From Comamonadaceae bacterium (lineage in GTDB: Bacteria; Pseudomonadota; Gammaproteobacteria; Burkholderiales; Burkholderiaceae), in assembly GCA_947377705.1 (NCBI GenBank), contig CANCGU010000014.1, positions 1 through 21,689 on the forward strand: a DNA stretch of 21,689 bases, written 5' to 3'. This document shows, one piece after another, positions 15,631 through 21,689 of this stretch. The notes under the pieces were generated by a model, which was not told the origin of the DNA, made no database searches, and worked only from the letters and a program-made list of their open reading frames with translations. Each line of letters opens with the position of its first letter. Positions within the stretch are counted from its first letter, which is position 1. A program made the translations under genes and the position numbers.

Positions 15631-17628
15631 TTATTTCTCACCTTTAGCGTGATGGATGTGATGACGGATATTCCAATCCAACAATGCGACGCGGGCGCGC
15701 GCTTTCGAATCTTGTTTGGGCTGCCATTCACACACACGCCCTGGAGGTTGGCAGGCCAAGGTGTTGGCGCTGCCCATGGTCCAAATTGCGTGATGAGTTC
15801 GCACTTGCCCAATGAAGGTCACGGCCATGGCGTCTTCACCGCTAGCCGTGGTAGGGCACTCGGACAAATCGCGGCCTGTCATCAAATAGCCTTCACGAAT
15901 ACCCAGCAAAGGGAATAAGGTGGGGAACATGTCTAAGTGGCTGCCCACTCGATGTAAGGCACTCGGACAAGCCAACTTCCCGCCTCCCCACACCACGAAC
16001 GGCACTTGCTGACGCAGCACTTGACTTTCAGGTGTCGCGTATTGACCAAAGGTTCGCACGTTGTGGTCGCCCGTTGCAGCGACCACCGTTTGCACCGCAG
16101 CGGGACTTGTCTCCACCGCCGTCACGAATTTAGCCAGCTCGTCGTTGGCATAACGGTACGTTTGCAAATTGGGAATCAAATGTTCCGATCCTTTGTCGCC
16201 GGGCCACTTATGGATGTCGAATGCAAAAGGCTTGTAGTCCGAGGGCAACTCATACGGAGGATGGTTGGTGGTGGACATGGCGTAGATGAACAAAGGACGA
16301 CCTTGGGGCTGCTGCGCCAAACGTTCCTCGATGTAACGGAACATGTACGAATCCCACACCCCCCAGATGCCGCCTGCTGCGCCAGAGTACTTGGCGCGCA
16401 ACGTAGCAGCATCAATGACTTCGTCGAAACTTTGAACCAGCAACACGCGGTTGAGTTCGCGCCAGCCAGACTGGCCTGAGGTGACGAACACGGTGTCATA
16501 GCCCGCTTTTTTCATGGCAAAGGGCACGCCCCAATCCAGCTGAATGTGGCGGTACTTGCCGTTGGTGATGGGCGTGACGGGGGTGTTATACAAAATCGCT
16601 TCGAGCGCGGGGTGCGTGCCATGGTGGGCAGAGTCAAAGTTGTCAAACAACCATGCGTTGTGCAACTTGTCATTCAAGCCTGCCAGCACGTCCATGTCTT
16701 TGGATTGGTATTTGAAAGGCTCTGCGCTCCACGATTCCATTTGGAAGAACACCAAGTTCTTACCATTGGGTTGGTGATGGCCGGAAGCCATCATGGCACG
16801 TCGCACACCCTCTGGCGTCGTGGCTGTGATGCCTACAGCCCGCGCGGCCGATTGGTAGCTGTCAAAGCCAAAAGCTTTGAGCCCCGTATCTTCTTCGCCA
16901 ATGTCGGTCGAGGTGCGATAAGCGTCCCACGCGTTGTACAGCGCGGTCACGCCGTTGGGGATGACGTTGTTCAAAAACGGCTTACTCGTGGCGGTGATGT
17001 TGTCAAGCTGCAAGGCCATGCCTTTGAGCGTGCCTTTGCCCACCATCAACACAAACACCAAGAGCACAGGAATCCATAACAAATGCCACCCACGTTGCCA
17101 ACTTTGCTGCAACCACGCCCATACATGTTGCCCCACACGCAGGGCCAGAACGTTGGCCGACCAAATGGCCAACGTCAACACCACCGCAATTTGCAACATG
17201 GGAAAGTCTTGCCAAATGGTGCGCAAGACGGCAATGGTGTCGTCATCCGCCAAACCAAAAATCACGCTGTCAATGGGCAGCTTATAAAAGCCGTAGTAGT
17301 AAAAGTTGATGACCGTCAAAAGCGCAAACAAACTGGCCCACACTTGAATGACCCAGGTACGCATGCGCCAGCGCCAACCCAACCACGGGAACAGCAAGAG
17401 CGCTGCAATGGCCCCCATCTTCAAGTCAAACCGCAAACCCATGAACAAGGCCACCGGCAGTTCTGCCCATAAGTCAGTGCCCGGGGTCGGCCAGTAGTAG
17501 GCCAGCATGAAGCATCGCGCGAGGCTGAACCACAAAGCCAAAGCCAAACCGACGCACACGCCCATGCTCAATCCGCGCAAGGCGGCGCGAAGTGGGGCTA
17601 CTAGTAAAGAGGCAAACAACTTGTTCAT
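15631..17628 (-). CDS. LTA synthase-like inner-membrane sulfatase/phosphoglycerol transferase family protein
   Basis: From the ATG at 17628 the protein has 665 residues. About five membrane segments (22-46, 57-84, 92-112, 145-165, 182-198) anchor a large periplasmic domain of the alkaline phosphatase/sulfatase fold. Residues expected at the metal and nucleophile site are visible: E298 in FFQMESWS, T338 in HHGTHPALEA, H456 in TTNHPPYE and D521-H522 in ATGDHNV. These correspond to the Glu, Thr and Asp-His of Gram-positive LtaS. In Gram-negative bacteria relatives add phosphoglycerol or phosphoethanolamine to glycans or lipids; the acceptor here is unknown. The open frame extends 46 codons upstream into the liuA end, but this has no membrane-start character, so MNKLFASLL is chosen. 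It lies 44 bases after liuA. Confidence 0.87.
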   Translation of the reverse strand: MNKLFASLLVAPLRAALRGLSMGVCVGLALALWFSLARCFMLAYYWPTPGTDLWAELPVALFMGLRFDLKMGAIAALLLFPWLGWRWRMRTWVIQVWASLFALLTVINFYYYGFYKLPIDSVIFGLADDDTIAVLRTIWQDFPMLQIAVVLTLAIWSANVLALRVGQHVWAWLQQSWQRGWHLLWIPVLLVFVLMVGKGTLKGMALQLDNITATSKPFLNNVIPNGVTALYNAWDAYRTSTDIGEEDTGLKAFGFDSYQSAARAVGITATTPEGVRRAMMASGHHQPNGKNLVFFQMESWSAEPFKYQSKDMDVLAGLNDKLHNAWLFDNFDSAHHGTHPALEAILYNTPVTPITNGKYRHIQLDWGVPFAMKKAGYDTVFVTSGQSGWRELNRVLLVQSFDEVIDAATLRAKYSGAAGGIWGVWDSYMFRYIEERLAQQPQGRPLFIYAMSTTNHPPYELPSDYKPFAFDIHKWPGDKGSEHLIPNLQTYRYANDELAKFVTAVETSPAAVQTVVAATGDHNVRTFGQYATPESQVLRQQVPFVVWGGGKLACPSALHRVGSHLDMFPTLFPLLGIREGYLMTGRDLSECPTTASGEDAMAVTFIGQVRTHHAIWTMGSANTLACQPPGRVCEWQPKQDSKARARVALLDWNIRHHIHHAKGEK

Positions 17629-17672
17629 TCCATCATGTGTCGCAGAGCTCGCCCAAGGTTTGAGCGCAAGCC

Positions 17673-18854
17673 TTACATTGTCTCGGCAAACAGTTCTCGA
17701 CCAATGAGCATGCGGCGAATTTCGCTGGTGCCTGCACCAATTTCGTACAACTTGGCGTCGCGCCACAAACGGCCCAAGGGGTATTCGTTGATATAGCCGT
17801 TACCGCCAAAAATTTGCACGCCTTCACCGGCCATCCAAGTGGCCTTTTCTGCGGTCCACAAGATGACGGAAGCGCAGTCCTTACGCACTTGGCGGACGTG
17901 GTCGGTGCCGAGCAAGTCGAGGTTCTTGGCCACGGTGTAGGCAAAGCTGCGACCGGCTTGGAGCACGGTGTACATGTCGGCGACTTTGCCTTGGATGAGT
18001 TGGAACTCGCCAATGCTTTGACCAAACTGCTTGCGGTCGTGGATGTAAGGGATGACGTTGTCCATCACCGATTGCATGATGCCCAAGGGGCCGCCGGTGA
18101 GCACCGCACGCTCGTAGTCCAAACCGCTCATCAACACTTTGGCGCCCATATTCAAACCACCCAAAATGTTGGCTTCTGACACCTCGACGTTTTGAAACAC
18201 CAGCTCGCCGGTGTGGCTGCCACGCATGCCCAGTTTGTCGAGTTTTTGCGCCACGCTGAAGCCCTTCATGCCTTTCTCGATCAAAAAAGCAGTCACACCA
18301 CGCGCACCCAGCTCGGGCTCAGTCTTGGCGTAGACCACCAAGGTGTCGGCATCGGGGCCGTTGGTGATCCACATCTTGCTGCCGTTGAGCAGGTAGTAGC
18401 CGCCTTTGTCTTCTGCTTTGAGCTTCATGCTGATGACGTCAGAGCCCGCACCTGGCTCAGACATGGCCAAAGCGCCGACATGCTCGCCGCTGATGAGCTT
18501 GGGCAAATACTTTTGACGTTGCGCCTCAGTGCCGTTGCGTTTGATTTGGTTCACACACAAGTTGCTGTGTGCGCCGTAGCTCAGGCCCACGCTGGCCGAT
18601 GCGCGCGAAATTTCTTCCATCGCAATCATGTGTGCCAGATAGCCCATGTTGGCGCCACCATATTCTTCGCTCACCGTGATGCCCAAGACGCCGAGGTCTC
18701 CCATCTTGCGCCACAGGTCCATCGGGAATTGGTCGTCATGGTCGATCTGAGCAGCACGGGGAGCGATTTCGGCTTGCGCGAAGTCGCGCACAGCATCGCG
18801 CAAGGCATCGATGTCTTCACCAAGTTGGAAGTTCAGGCCAGGTAAGTTGTTCAT
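17673..18854 (-). CDS. liuA: Isovaleryl-CoA dehydrogenase
   Basis: The 393-residue acyl-CoA dehydrogenase has the isovaleryl hallmarks. The usual C-terminal catalytic glutamate is replaced by alanine (A374 in [11 protein letters not shown]). The base is instead E248 in [15 protein letters not shown], matching E254 of the human enzyme. FAD-binding segments [11 protein letters not shown] (130-140) and WITNGPDAD (162-170) are present. It converts isovaleryl-CoA to 3-methylcrotonyl-CoA, the substrate of LiuBD, with electrons going to ETF. GGAGA lies six bases upstream of the ATG. The gene follows the thioesterase by 17 bases, in the run that begins with liuR. Confidence 0.95.
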   Translation of the reverse strand: MNNLPGLNFQLGEDIDALRDAVRDFAQAEIAPRAAQIDHDDQFPMDLWRKMGDLGVLGITVSEEYGGANMGYLAHMIAMEEISRASASVGLSYGAHSNLCVNQIKRNGTEAQRQKYLPKLISGEHVGALAMSEPGAGSDVISMKLKAEDKGGYYLLNGSKMWITNGPDADTLVVYAKTEPELGARGVTAFLIEKGMKGFSVAQKLDKLGMRGSHTGELVFQNVEVSEANILGGLNMGAKVLMSGLDYERAVLTGGPLGIMQSVMDNVIPYIHDRKQFGQSIGEFQLIQGKVADMYTVLQAGRSFAYTVAKNLDLLGTDHVRQVRKDCASVILWTAEKATWMAGEGVQIFGGNGYINEYPLGRLWRDAKLYEIGAGTSEIRRMLIGRELFAETM

Positions 18855-18871
18855 GTTTGTCTCCGATGGGC

Positions 18872-19303
18872 TTAGTAGGTTTTATTCACGGTGGCGAGGG
18901 TTTGCTGCATCAATGCGCAGGGCGATTCACCGCCGTTGTCGTCAAGATGCACCACTTCGGCGGTGGTGATGATGAGGCGCTTACCCGCACGCACCACACG
19001 ACCGCGCGCGCGTAATTCCCCACCTTGGAAGGCGGCGAGAAAGTTGATTTTGTATTCGACCGTCGTCACCTCTTGGCCTTCGGGGGCCAAGGTCAGGCCC
19101 GCATAGCCAGCGGCAATGTCGGCCAGCGCCCCCATGGCACCCCCGTGGTAGCCGCCTTGTTGTTGCGTGACACGTTCGGAATAGGGCAATGCAATTTCCA
19201 CTTCGCCTGGCGCAACGGCGACGATGCGCGCACCCAGGTGCTGCATCATGCCTTGACGCACAAAGCTGGCTTCAATGCGAGCGTGCAGATCAGGATGCGT
19301 CAT
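18872..19303 (-). CDS. PaaI-family hotdog-fold thioesterase
   Basis: The 143-residue protein is a single hotdog domain. [20 protein letters not shown] (50-69) carries the HGG turn and D62, which aligns with the catalytic aspartate of PaaI-type acyl-CoA thioesterases. It probably releases CoA from small or stalled acyl-CoA intermediates such as isovaleryl-CoA or 3-methylcrotonyl-CoA, preventing CoA depletion; the substrate is inferred from its neighbours only. The ATG overlaps the liuR stop by four bases (ATGA), so it is translated together with the regulator, and liuA follows after 17 bases. Confidence 0.87.
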   Translation of the reverse strand: MTHPDLHARIEASFVRQGMMQHLGARIVAVAPGEVEIALPYSERVTQQQGGYHGGAMGALADIAAGYAGLTLAPEGQEVTTVEYKINFLAAFQGGELRARGRVVRAGKRLIITTAEVVHLDDNGGESPCALMQQTLATVNKTY

Positions 19304-19731
19304 GCCTTATTCGCTTTCGCCGTTTTCGCCGCTTTGGCGGGCTTCTCGCCTTGCTTGGCCAGCAAAGTACGGGCTTCTTTTTCGTGGGCCTTCACCTCGT
19401 CGAGGTTGGCCAATATTTCGGCCATTTGCGCTTCGAGTTCGCGCTTGTGCGCATCAAGTACCAGCAAAAACTTTTGCAGCTGCGGGCCTGTGTCACGCGG
19501 GCTGTCGTACATGTCGATCAGGTCTTTGGCCTCGGTCAGCGACAGGCCCAAGCGCTTGGCGCGCAACGTGAGCTTGAGGCGGGTGCGATCGCGATGGCTG
19601 TAGACGCGGTTGCGCCCGCCTGGACCGGAGCGCTCGGGTTGCAGCAGACCCATGTCTTCGTAAAAACGGATGGCTCGCGTGGTGAGGTCAAACTCACGCG
19701 CTAAGTCGCTGATGGAATAGGTGGTCGCCAT
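19300..19731 (-). CDS. liuR: MerR-family regulator of leucine/isovalerate catabolism
   Basis: The 143-residue protein starts with a MerR winged helix: YSISDLAREFDLTTRAIRFY followed by EDMGLLQP (about 5-32). The wing motif GRNRVYSHRDRTRLKL (39-54) is strongly LiuR-like. A dimerisation coiled coil spans about 85-125. The last residues (130-143) are an unusual alanine/lysine-rich tail. It has no cysteine pattern for metal or redox sensing, in line with LiuR relatives that respond to leucine or branched-acyl intermediates. AAGGA lies five bases before the ATG. A palindrome just upstream is the likely autoregulatory site, and liuA lies two genes downstream. Confidence 0.9.
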   Translation of the reverse strand: MATTYSISDLAREFDLTTRAIRFYEDMGLLQPERSGPGGRNRVYSHRDRTRLKLTLRAKRLGLSLTEAKDLIDMYDSPRDTGPQLQKFLLVLDAHKRELEAQMAEILANLDEVKAHEKEARTLLAKQGEKPAKAAKTAKANKA

Positions 19732-19741
19732 GATTTCCTTG

Positions 19742-19763
19742 TTTACGTTTACGTAAACGTCAA
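19742..19763. promoter_or_regulatory. Palindromic LiuR operator
   Basis: The core ACGTTTACGTAAACGT (19745-19760) is a perfect 16-base palindrome. Outward pairing continues on both sides with one mismatch, giving 22 bases. It ends about 10 bases before the liuR start codon. LiuR operators described in proteobacteria are TTTACGT-like palindromes of this sort. The match to LiuR is made from memory, not by a search. No second copy was seen in the window. Confidence 0.8.
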
Positions 19764-19795
19764 TTATGACGGGAAATCTCCAAAAACCAAGTCAA
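19763..19795 (-). promoter_or_regulatory. Candidate promoter of the liuR-liuA run
   Basis: On the minus strand CATAAT (19768-19763) resembles a -10 box. TTGGTT (19790-19785) lies 16 bases upstream as a weak -35, and TTGACT (19795-19790) 21 bases upstream is closer to consensus but badly spaced. The operator palindrome begins right at the -10 box and would cover the transcription start, which fits repression. Long -35/-10 spacing is known for MerR-regulated promoters, but there the palindrome lies inside the spacer, unlike here. Confidence 0.4.
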
Positions 19796-20679
19796 GACCA
19801 CGGGGGTAAGGGTTCATCCTTAAGAACACGGCGGCGCTGCGCATAGTCGGGCATGACGCTTTGCACGGTGTCCCAAAAGCGCGGACTGTGGTCCATCACG
19901 CGCAAATGGCTGAGTTCGTGGGCCACCACGTAGTCGATCACGTCGCGTTTGTGGTGCACCAACCGCCAGTTGAGGCGAATGGCGCCATTGGCACTGGCGC
20001 TGCCCCAACGCGTGACCGCACTGCTGAGCGATACGCGCTGCCACTGCACACCCAGCTGCGGGGCATAGTGATTGAGACGCTCCACAAACAAAGCTTTGGC
20101 TTGACGCATCAGCCAAGCTTGCACGGCATCACGAATTTGTTGGGGCTCGGCATTGAGGGGCAAGCCTAGGCGCAGGGCATGGGCGCCCGTGGTGGCTGGC
20201 TCAAACTGAGCACTGTTCTTTTTGAGCATACGGGATGAGTCAAGCACCACTTGCAACGGGTCACCTAAATACGGCAGCACCACGCCATCAGCCCACACGA
20301 TGCGGGATGCCCCGAGCTGCTGTTGGCGCTCTTGCATCTCCACCAACTTACGGGCAATCCAATCGGCTTTTTCGTGTAGCGCAGACTCCACTTCACCCAG
20401 CGTCACCCAACGCGGCGCGCTGACCTCGAGGCCATCGGGGCCAATCGCCATGCCAATGGTGCGACGCTTGCCACGCCGAAACGCGTAAGCCACATCCGTC
20501 GACCCAAGTTGAATGCGACGTGTCGCGCGGGGGTGGGCGTAATGCGCTTTGGGCAACACCTGCCCCAAAGGCTCTGAGGGCAAATGAGGGCCGTGTAAAG
20601 CAGGTGGTTGGGGTTGCGCCGGCGCTGGCGTGGCCACGCCATCGAAGATGTCGAGCACGAGTTGCAAGAAGCGGCTCAT
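19792..20679 (-). CDS. YgjP/M48-like zinc metallopeptidase (DUF45/SprT-type)
   Basis: From the ATG at 20679 the protein has 295 residues. AHELSHLRVMDHSPRFW (253-269) contains HELSH (H254, E255, H258) and H264 as probable third zinc ligand. SSAVTRWGSASANGAIRLNWRLV is the conserved YgjP-like stretch before it. It has no signal peptide, so it is probably cytosolic. A proline-rich stretch fills about 18-45. The biological substrate is unknown. The frame extends 21 codons upstream into the acyltransferase gene; the chosen ATG lies ten bases after that gene's stop. Only about 60 bases separate its end from liuR, which still has its own promoter. Confidence 0.86.
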   Translation of the reverse strand: MSRFLQLVLDIFDGVATPAPAQPQPPALHGPHLPSEPLGQVLPKAHYAHPRATRRIQLGSTDVAYAFRRGKRRTIGMAIGPDGLEVSAPRWVTLGEVESALHEKADWIARKLVEMQERQQQLGASRIVWADGVVLPYLGDPLQVVLDSSRMLKKNSAQFEPATTGAHALRLGLPLNAEPQQIRDAVQAWLMRQAKALFVERLNHYAPQLGVQWQRVSLSSAVTRWGSASANGAIRLNWRLVHHKRDVIDYVVAHELSHLRVMDHSPRFWDTVQSVMPDYAQRRRVLKDEPLPPWS

Positions 20680-20689
20680 GCGTGCGGGC

Positions 20690-21439
20690 TCAATGTTTGC
20701 CGATGTAGGCCTCGGGATCGAGGCGGTGCATTTCGGCTTCAATCCAAGCTTCGACTTCGCGGGTCAGTTCGTCGGCATCACGGCCTTCGCTTGGAATGGG
20801 TTTGCCAATGGACACCGCCACCACCCCTGGGTATTTGATGAAGGCTTTGCGGGGCCAGCATTTGGCGGAGGTCACCGCCACAGGGATGACGGGTGCGCCA
20901 GTGGCAATGGCCAAACGCGACCCACCGCTTTTGTAGCTGCCGCGCTCGCCACGCGGGATGCGAGTGCCTTCTGGAAACATGATGACCCACACGCCTCTGG
21001 CCAACAGGGCTTTGCCCTGCTCCACCACTTTGGCGAACGCTTTAGACCGTTGGCTGCGATCGATGTGAATCATGTCCAAACTGCCAATGGCCCAACCGAA
21101 AAACGGCACATACAGCAACTCTTTTTTGAACACATAGGCCAAGGGGTGCGGCATGATGGCGGGCATCAAAAACGTCTCGTAGGTGGACTGGTGCTTGACC
21201 AACAAGATCGCGGGACTGGTTTCACCCACGGGCAAGTTGTCTTGACCTTGAATTTCATAGCGAATGCCCATGATGACGCGGGCGGCGTCCACACTGAGGG
21301 TGAGCCACTTTTGCGCAATCACATACAACTTGTCGCCCTTGGCGCCTAGCAAGCGCACCAACAGGATGAGCAGGGAATAGGGGATGACCGTGACAAACAT
21401 GAACGCCATGTGCACTGTGGAGCGAAGCATCGCGATCAT
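20690..21439 (-). CDS. PlsC-type 1-acyl-glycerol-3-phosphate acyltransferase family protein
   Basis: The 249-residue protein has a hydrophobic N-terminus (about 8-32) as a membrane anchor. The first acyltransferase block reads VKHQSTYET, so the usual H-x4-D is H83-x4-E88. The third block is FPEGTRIPRGE (155-165), and VIPVAV lies at 184-189. It transfers an acyl chain to lysophosphatidic acid or a related lysophospholipid at the inner membrane. E instead of D in block I places it in a PlsC-like subfamily rather than canonical PlsC. The ATG overlaps the gmhB stop by four bases (ATGA). The gmhB-acyltransferase-YgjP order is common in Comamonadaceae as far as I recall. Confidence 0.88.
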   Translation of the reverse strand: MIAMLRSTVHMAFMFVTVIPYSLLILLVRLLGAKGDKLYVIAQKWLTLSVDAARVIMGIRYEIQGQDNLPVGETSPAILLVKHQSTYETFLMPAIMPHPLAYVFKKELLYVPFFGWAIGSLDMIHIDRSQRSKAFAKVVEQGKALLARGVWVIMFPEGTRIPRGERGSYKSGGSRLAIATGAPVIPVAVTSAKCWPRKAFIKYPGVVAVSIGKPIPSEGRDADELTREVEAWIEAEMHRLDPEAYIGKH

Positions 21440-21689
21440 GCGGTTTTGACTCCGGCTTTGTGGGCTTTACTTGCCGGTTCGGGTTGCGCCAACAACCAAT
21501 CAGCAAAGGCGCTGAGGTCCGCATGCACTTGTGTGCCGAGAGGGAATTCGGCAGGCAAAGTTTTGCCTTTTAATCGCTCACCTTTGCCGGTGAGCACCAA
21601 ATGTGTGGTGCAACCTGCCGATGCCCCCGCTTGCAAATCGCGCAAGGTGTCGCCCACGGTGTGCACGCCGCTTAAATCTGTCCCGTAGC
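21436..21689 (-). CDS. gmhB: D-glycero-D-manno-heptose 1,7-bisphosphate 7-phosphatase, N-terminus cut by window edge
   Basis: Only the last 83 residues are inside the window; the frame stays open to the edge. SGVHTVGDTLRDLQAGASAG holds the last HAD motif with the GD aspartate and the D-x-x-A context of GmhB. HLVLTGKGERLKG follows. The enzyme removes the 7-phosphate in ADP-heptose synthesis for lipopolysaccharide. The motifs for the nucleophile aspartates lie outside the window, so the assignment depends on the C-terminal part and on the neighbouring acyltransferase. A GTG at 21666 is inside the gene and is not the start. Confidence 0.8.
   Translation of the reverse strand, partial: YGTDLSGVHTVGDTLRDLQAGASAGCTTHLVLTGKGERLKGKTLPAEFPLGTQVHADLSAFADWLLAQPEPASKAHKAGVKTA

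Noticed and set aside
15627..15812. 62-codon upstream extension of the carbonic anhydrase frame
   Set aside because: It lies inside the end of the sulfatase-fold gene, and the family's normal N-terminus begins at the ATG at 15626.
17629..17766. 46-codon upstream extension of the LTA-synthase-like frame
   Set aside because: It runs into the end of liuA and is polar and Arg/His-rich, unlike the start of an inner-membrane protein.
1..21689. CRISPR arrays, insertion sequences, tRNA genes or phage genes
   Set aside because: No regularly spaced repeats, terminal inverted repeats, transposase or integrase motifs or tRNA-like sequence were seen on either strand by eye.

Overview
The window looks like a chromosomal segment of a betaproteobacterium of the order Burkholderiales, most likely family Comamonadaceae (for example a Limnohabitans- or Rhodoferax-like organism). 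This rests on the protein sequences, the moderately high G+C and the neighbourhood types; no rRNA or other marker is present, so the genus is an inference. I recognise 23 protein genes, two of them cut by the window edges. All but one (an AraC-type regulator) lie on the minus strand, packed with short gaps or 1-4 base overlaps. I see no tRNA, rRNA, CRISPR array, insertion sequence, phage gene or convincing pseudogene.

Read in the direction of transcription (right to left), the right end holds gmhB (partial), a PlsC-type acyltransferase and a YgjP/M48-like metallopeptidase. Next comes a run headed by a LiuR-type MerR regulator with a near-perfect palindromic operator in front of it. It continues with a hotdog thioesterase, isovaleryl-CoA dehydrogenase (liuA), an LTA-synthase-like inner-membrane sulfatase-fold protein, a beta-carbonic anhydrase, an acetyl-CoA acetyltransferase, an SDR oxidoreductase, a second acyl-CoA dehydrogenase, a membrane-anchored cupredoxin, a YchJ-like protein and a HAD phosphatase.

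The plus-strand AraC-type gene then separates this run from a second minus-strand operon: liuB, liuC, liuD, liuE (methylcrotonyl-CoA carboxylase beta subunit, methylglutaconyl-CoA hydratase, biotin subunit, HMG-CoA lyase), then a DUF1289 protein and a DsbA/GST-kappa-fold isomerase. The left end holds a cNMP/CBS/DUF294 nucleotidyltransferase-like protein overlapping a DEDDh 3'-5' exonuclease that runs off the window.

Taken together the centre is a leucine/isovalerate catabolic locus split into two transcription units with two different regulators. LiuA makes 3-methylcrotonyl-CoA, LiuBD carboxylates it with bicarbonate, LiuC hydrates it, LiuE cleaves HMG-CoA to acetyl-CoA and acetoacetate, and the thiolase can finish acetoacetyl-CoA. 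The enzyme that activates acetoacetate is not in the window. The carbonic anhydrase may feed bicarbonate to the carboxylase. The least ordinary items are the multi-pass membrane cupredoxin with histidine-rich linkers, which overlaps an acyl-CoA dehydrogenase gene, and the LTA-synthase-like protein inside the leucine run. I did not find a clearly new defence or mobile system.
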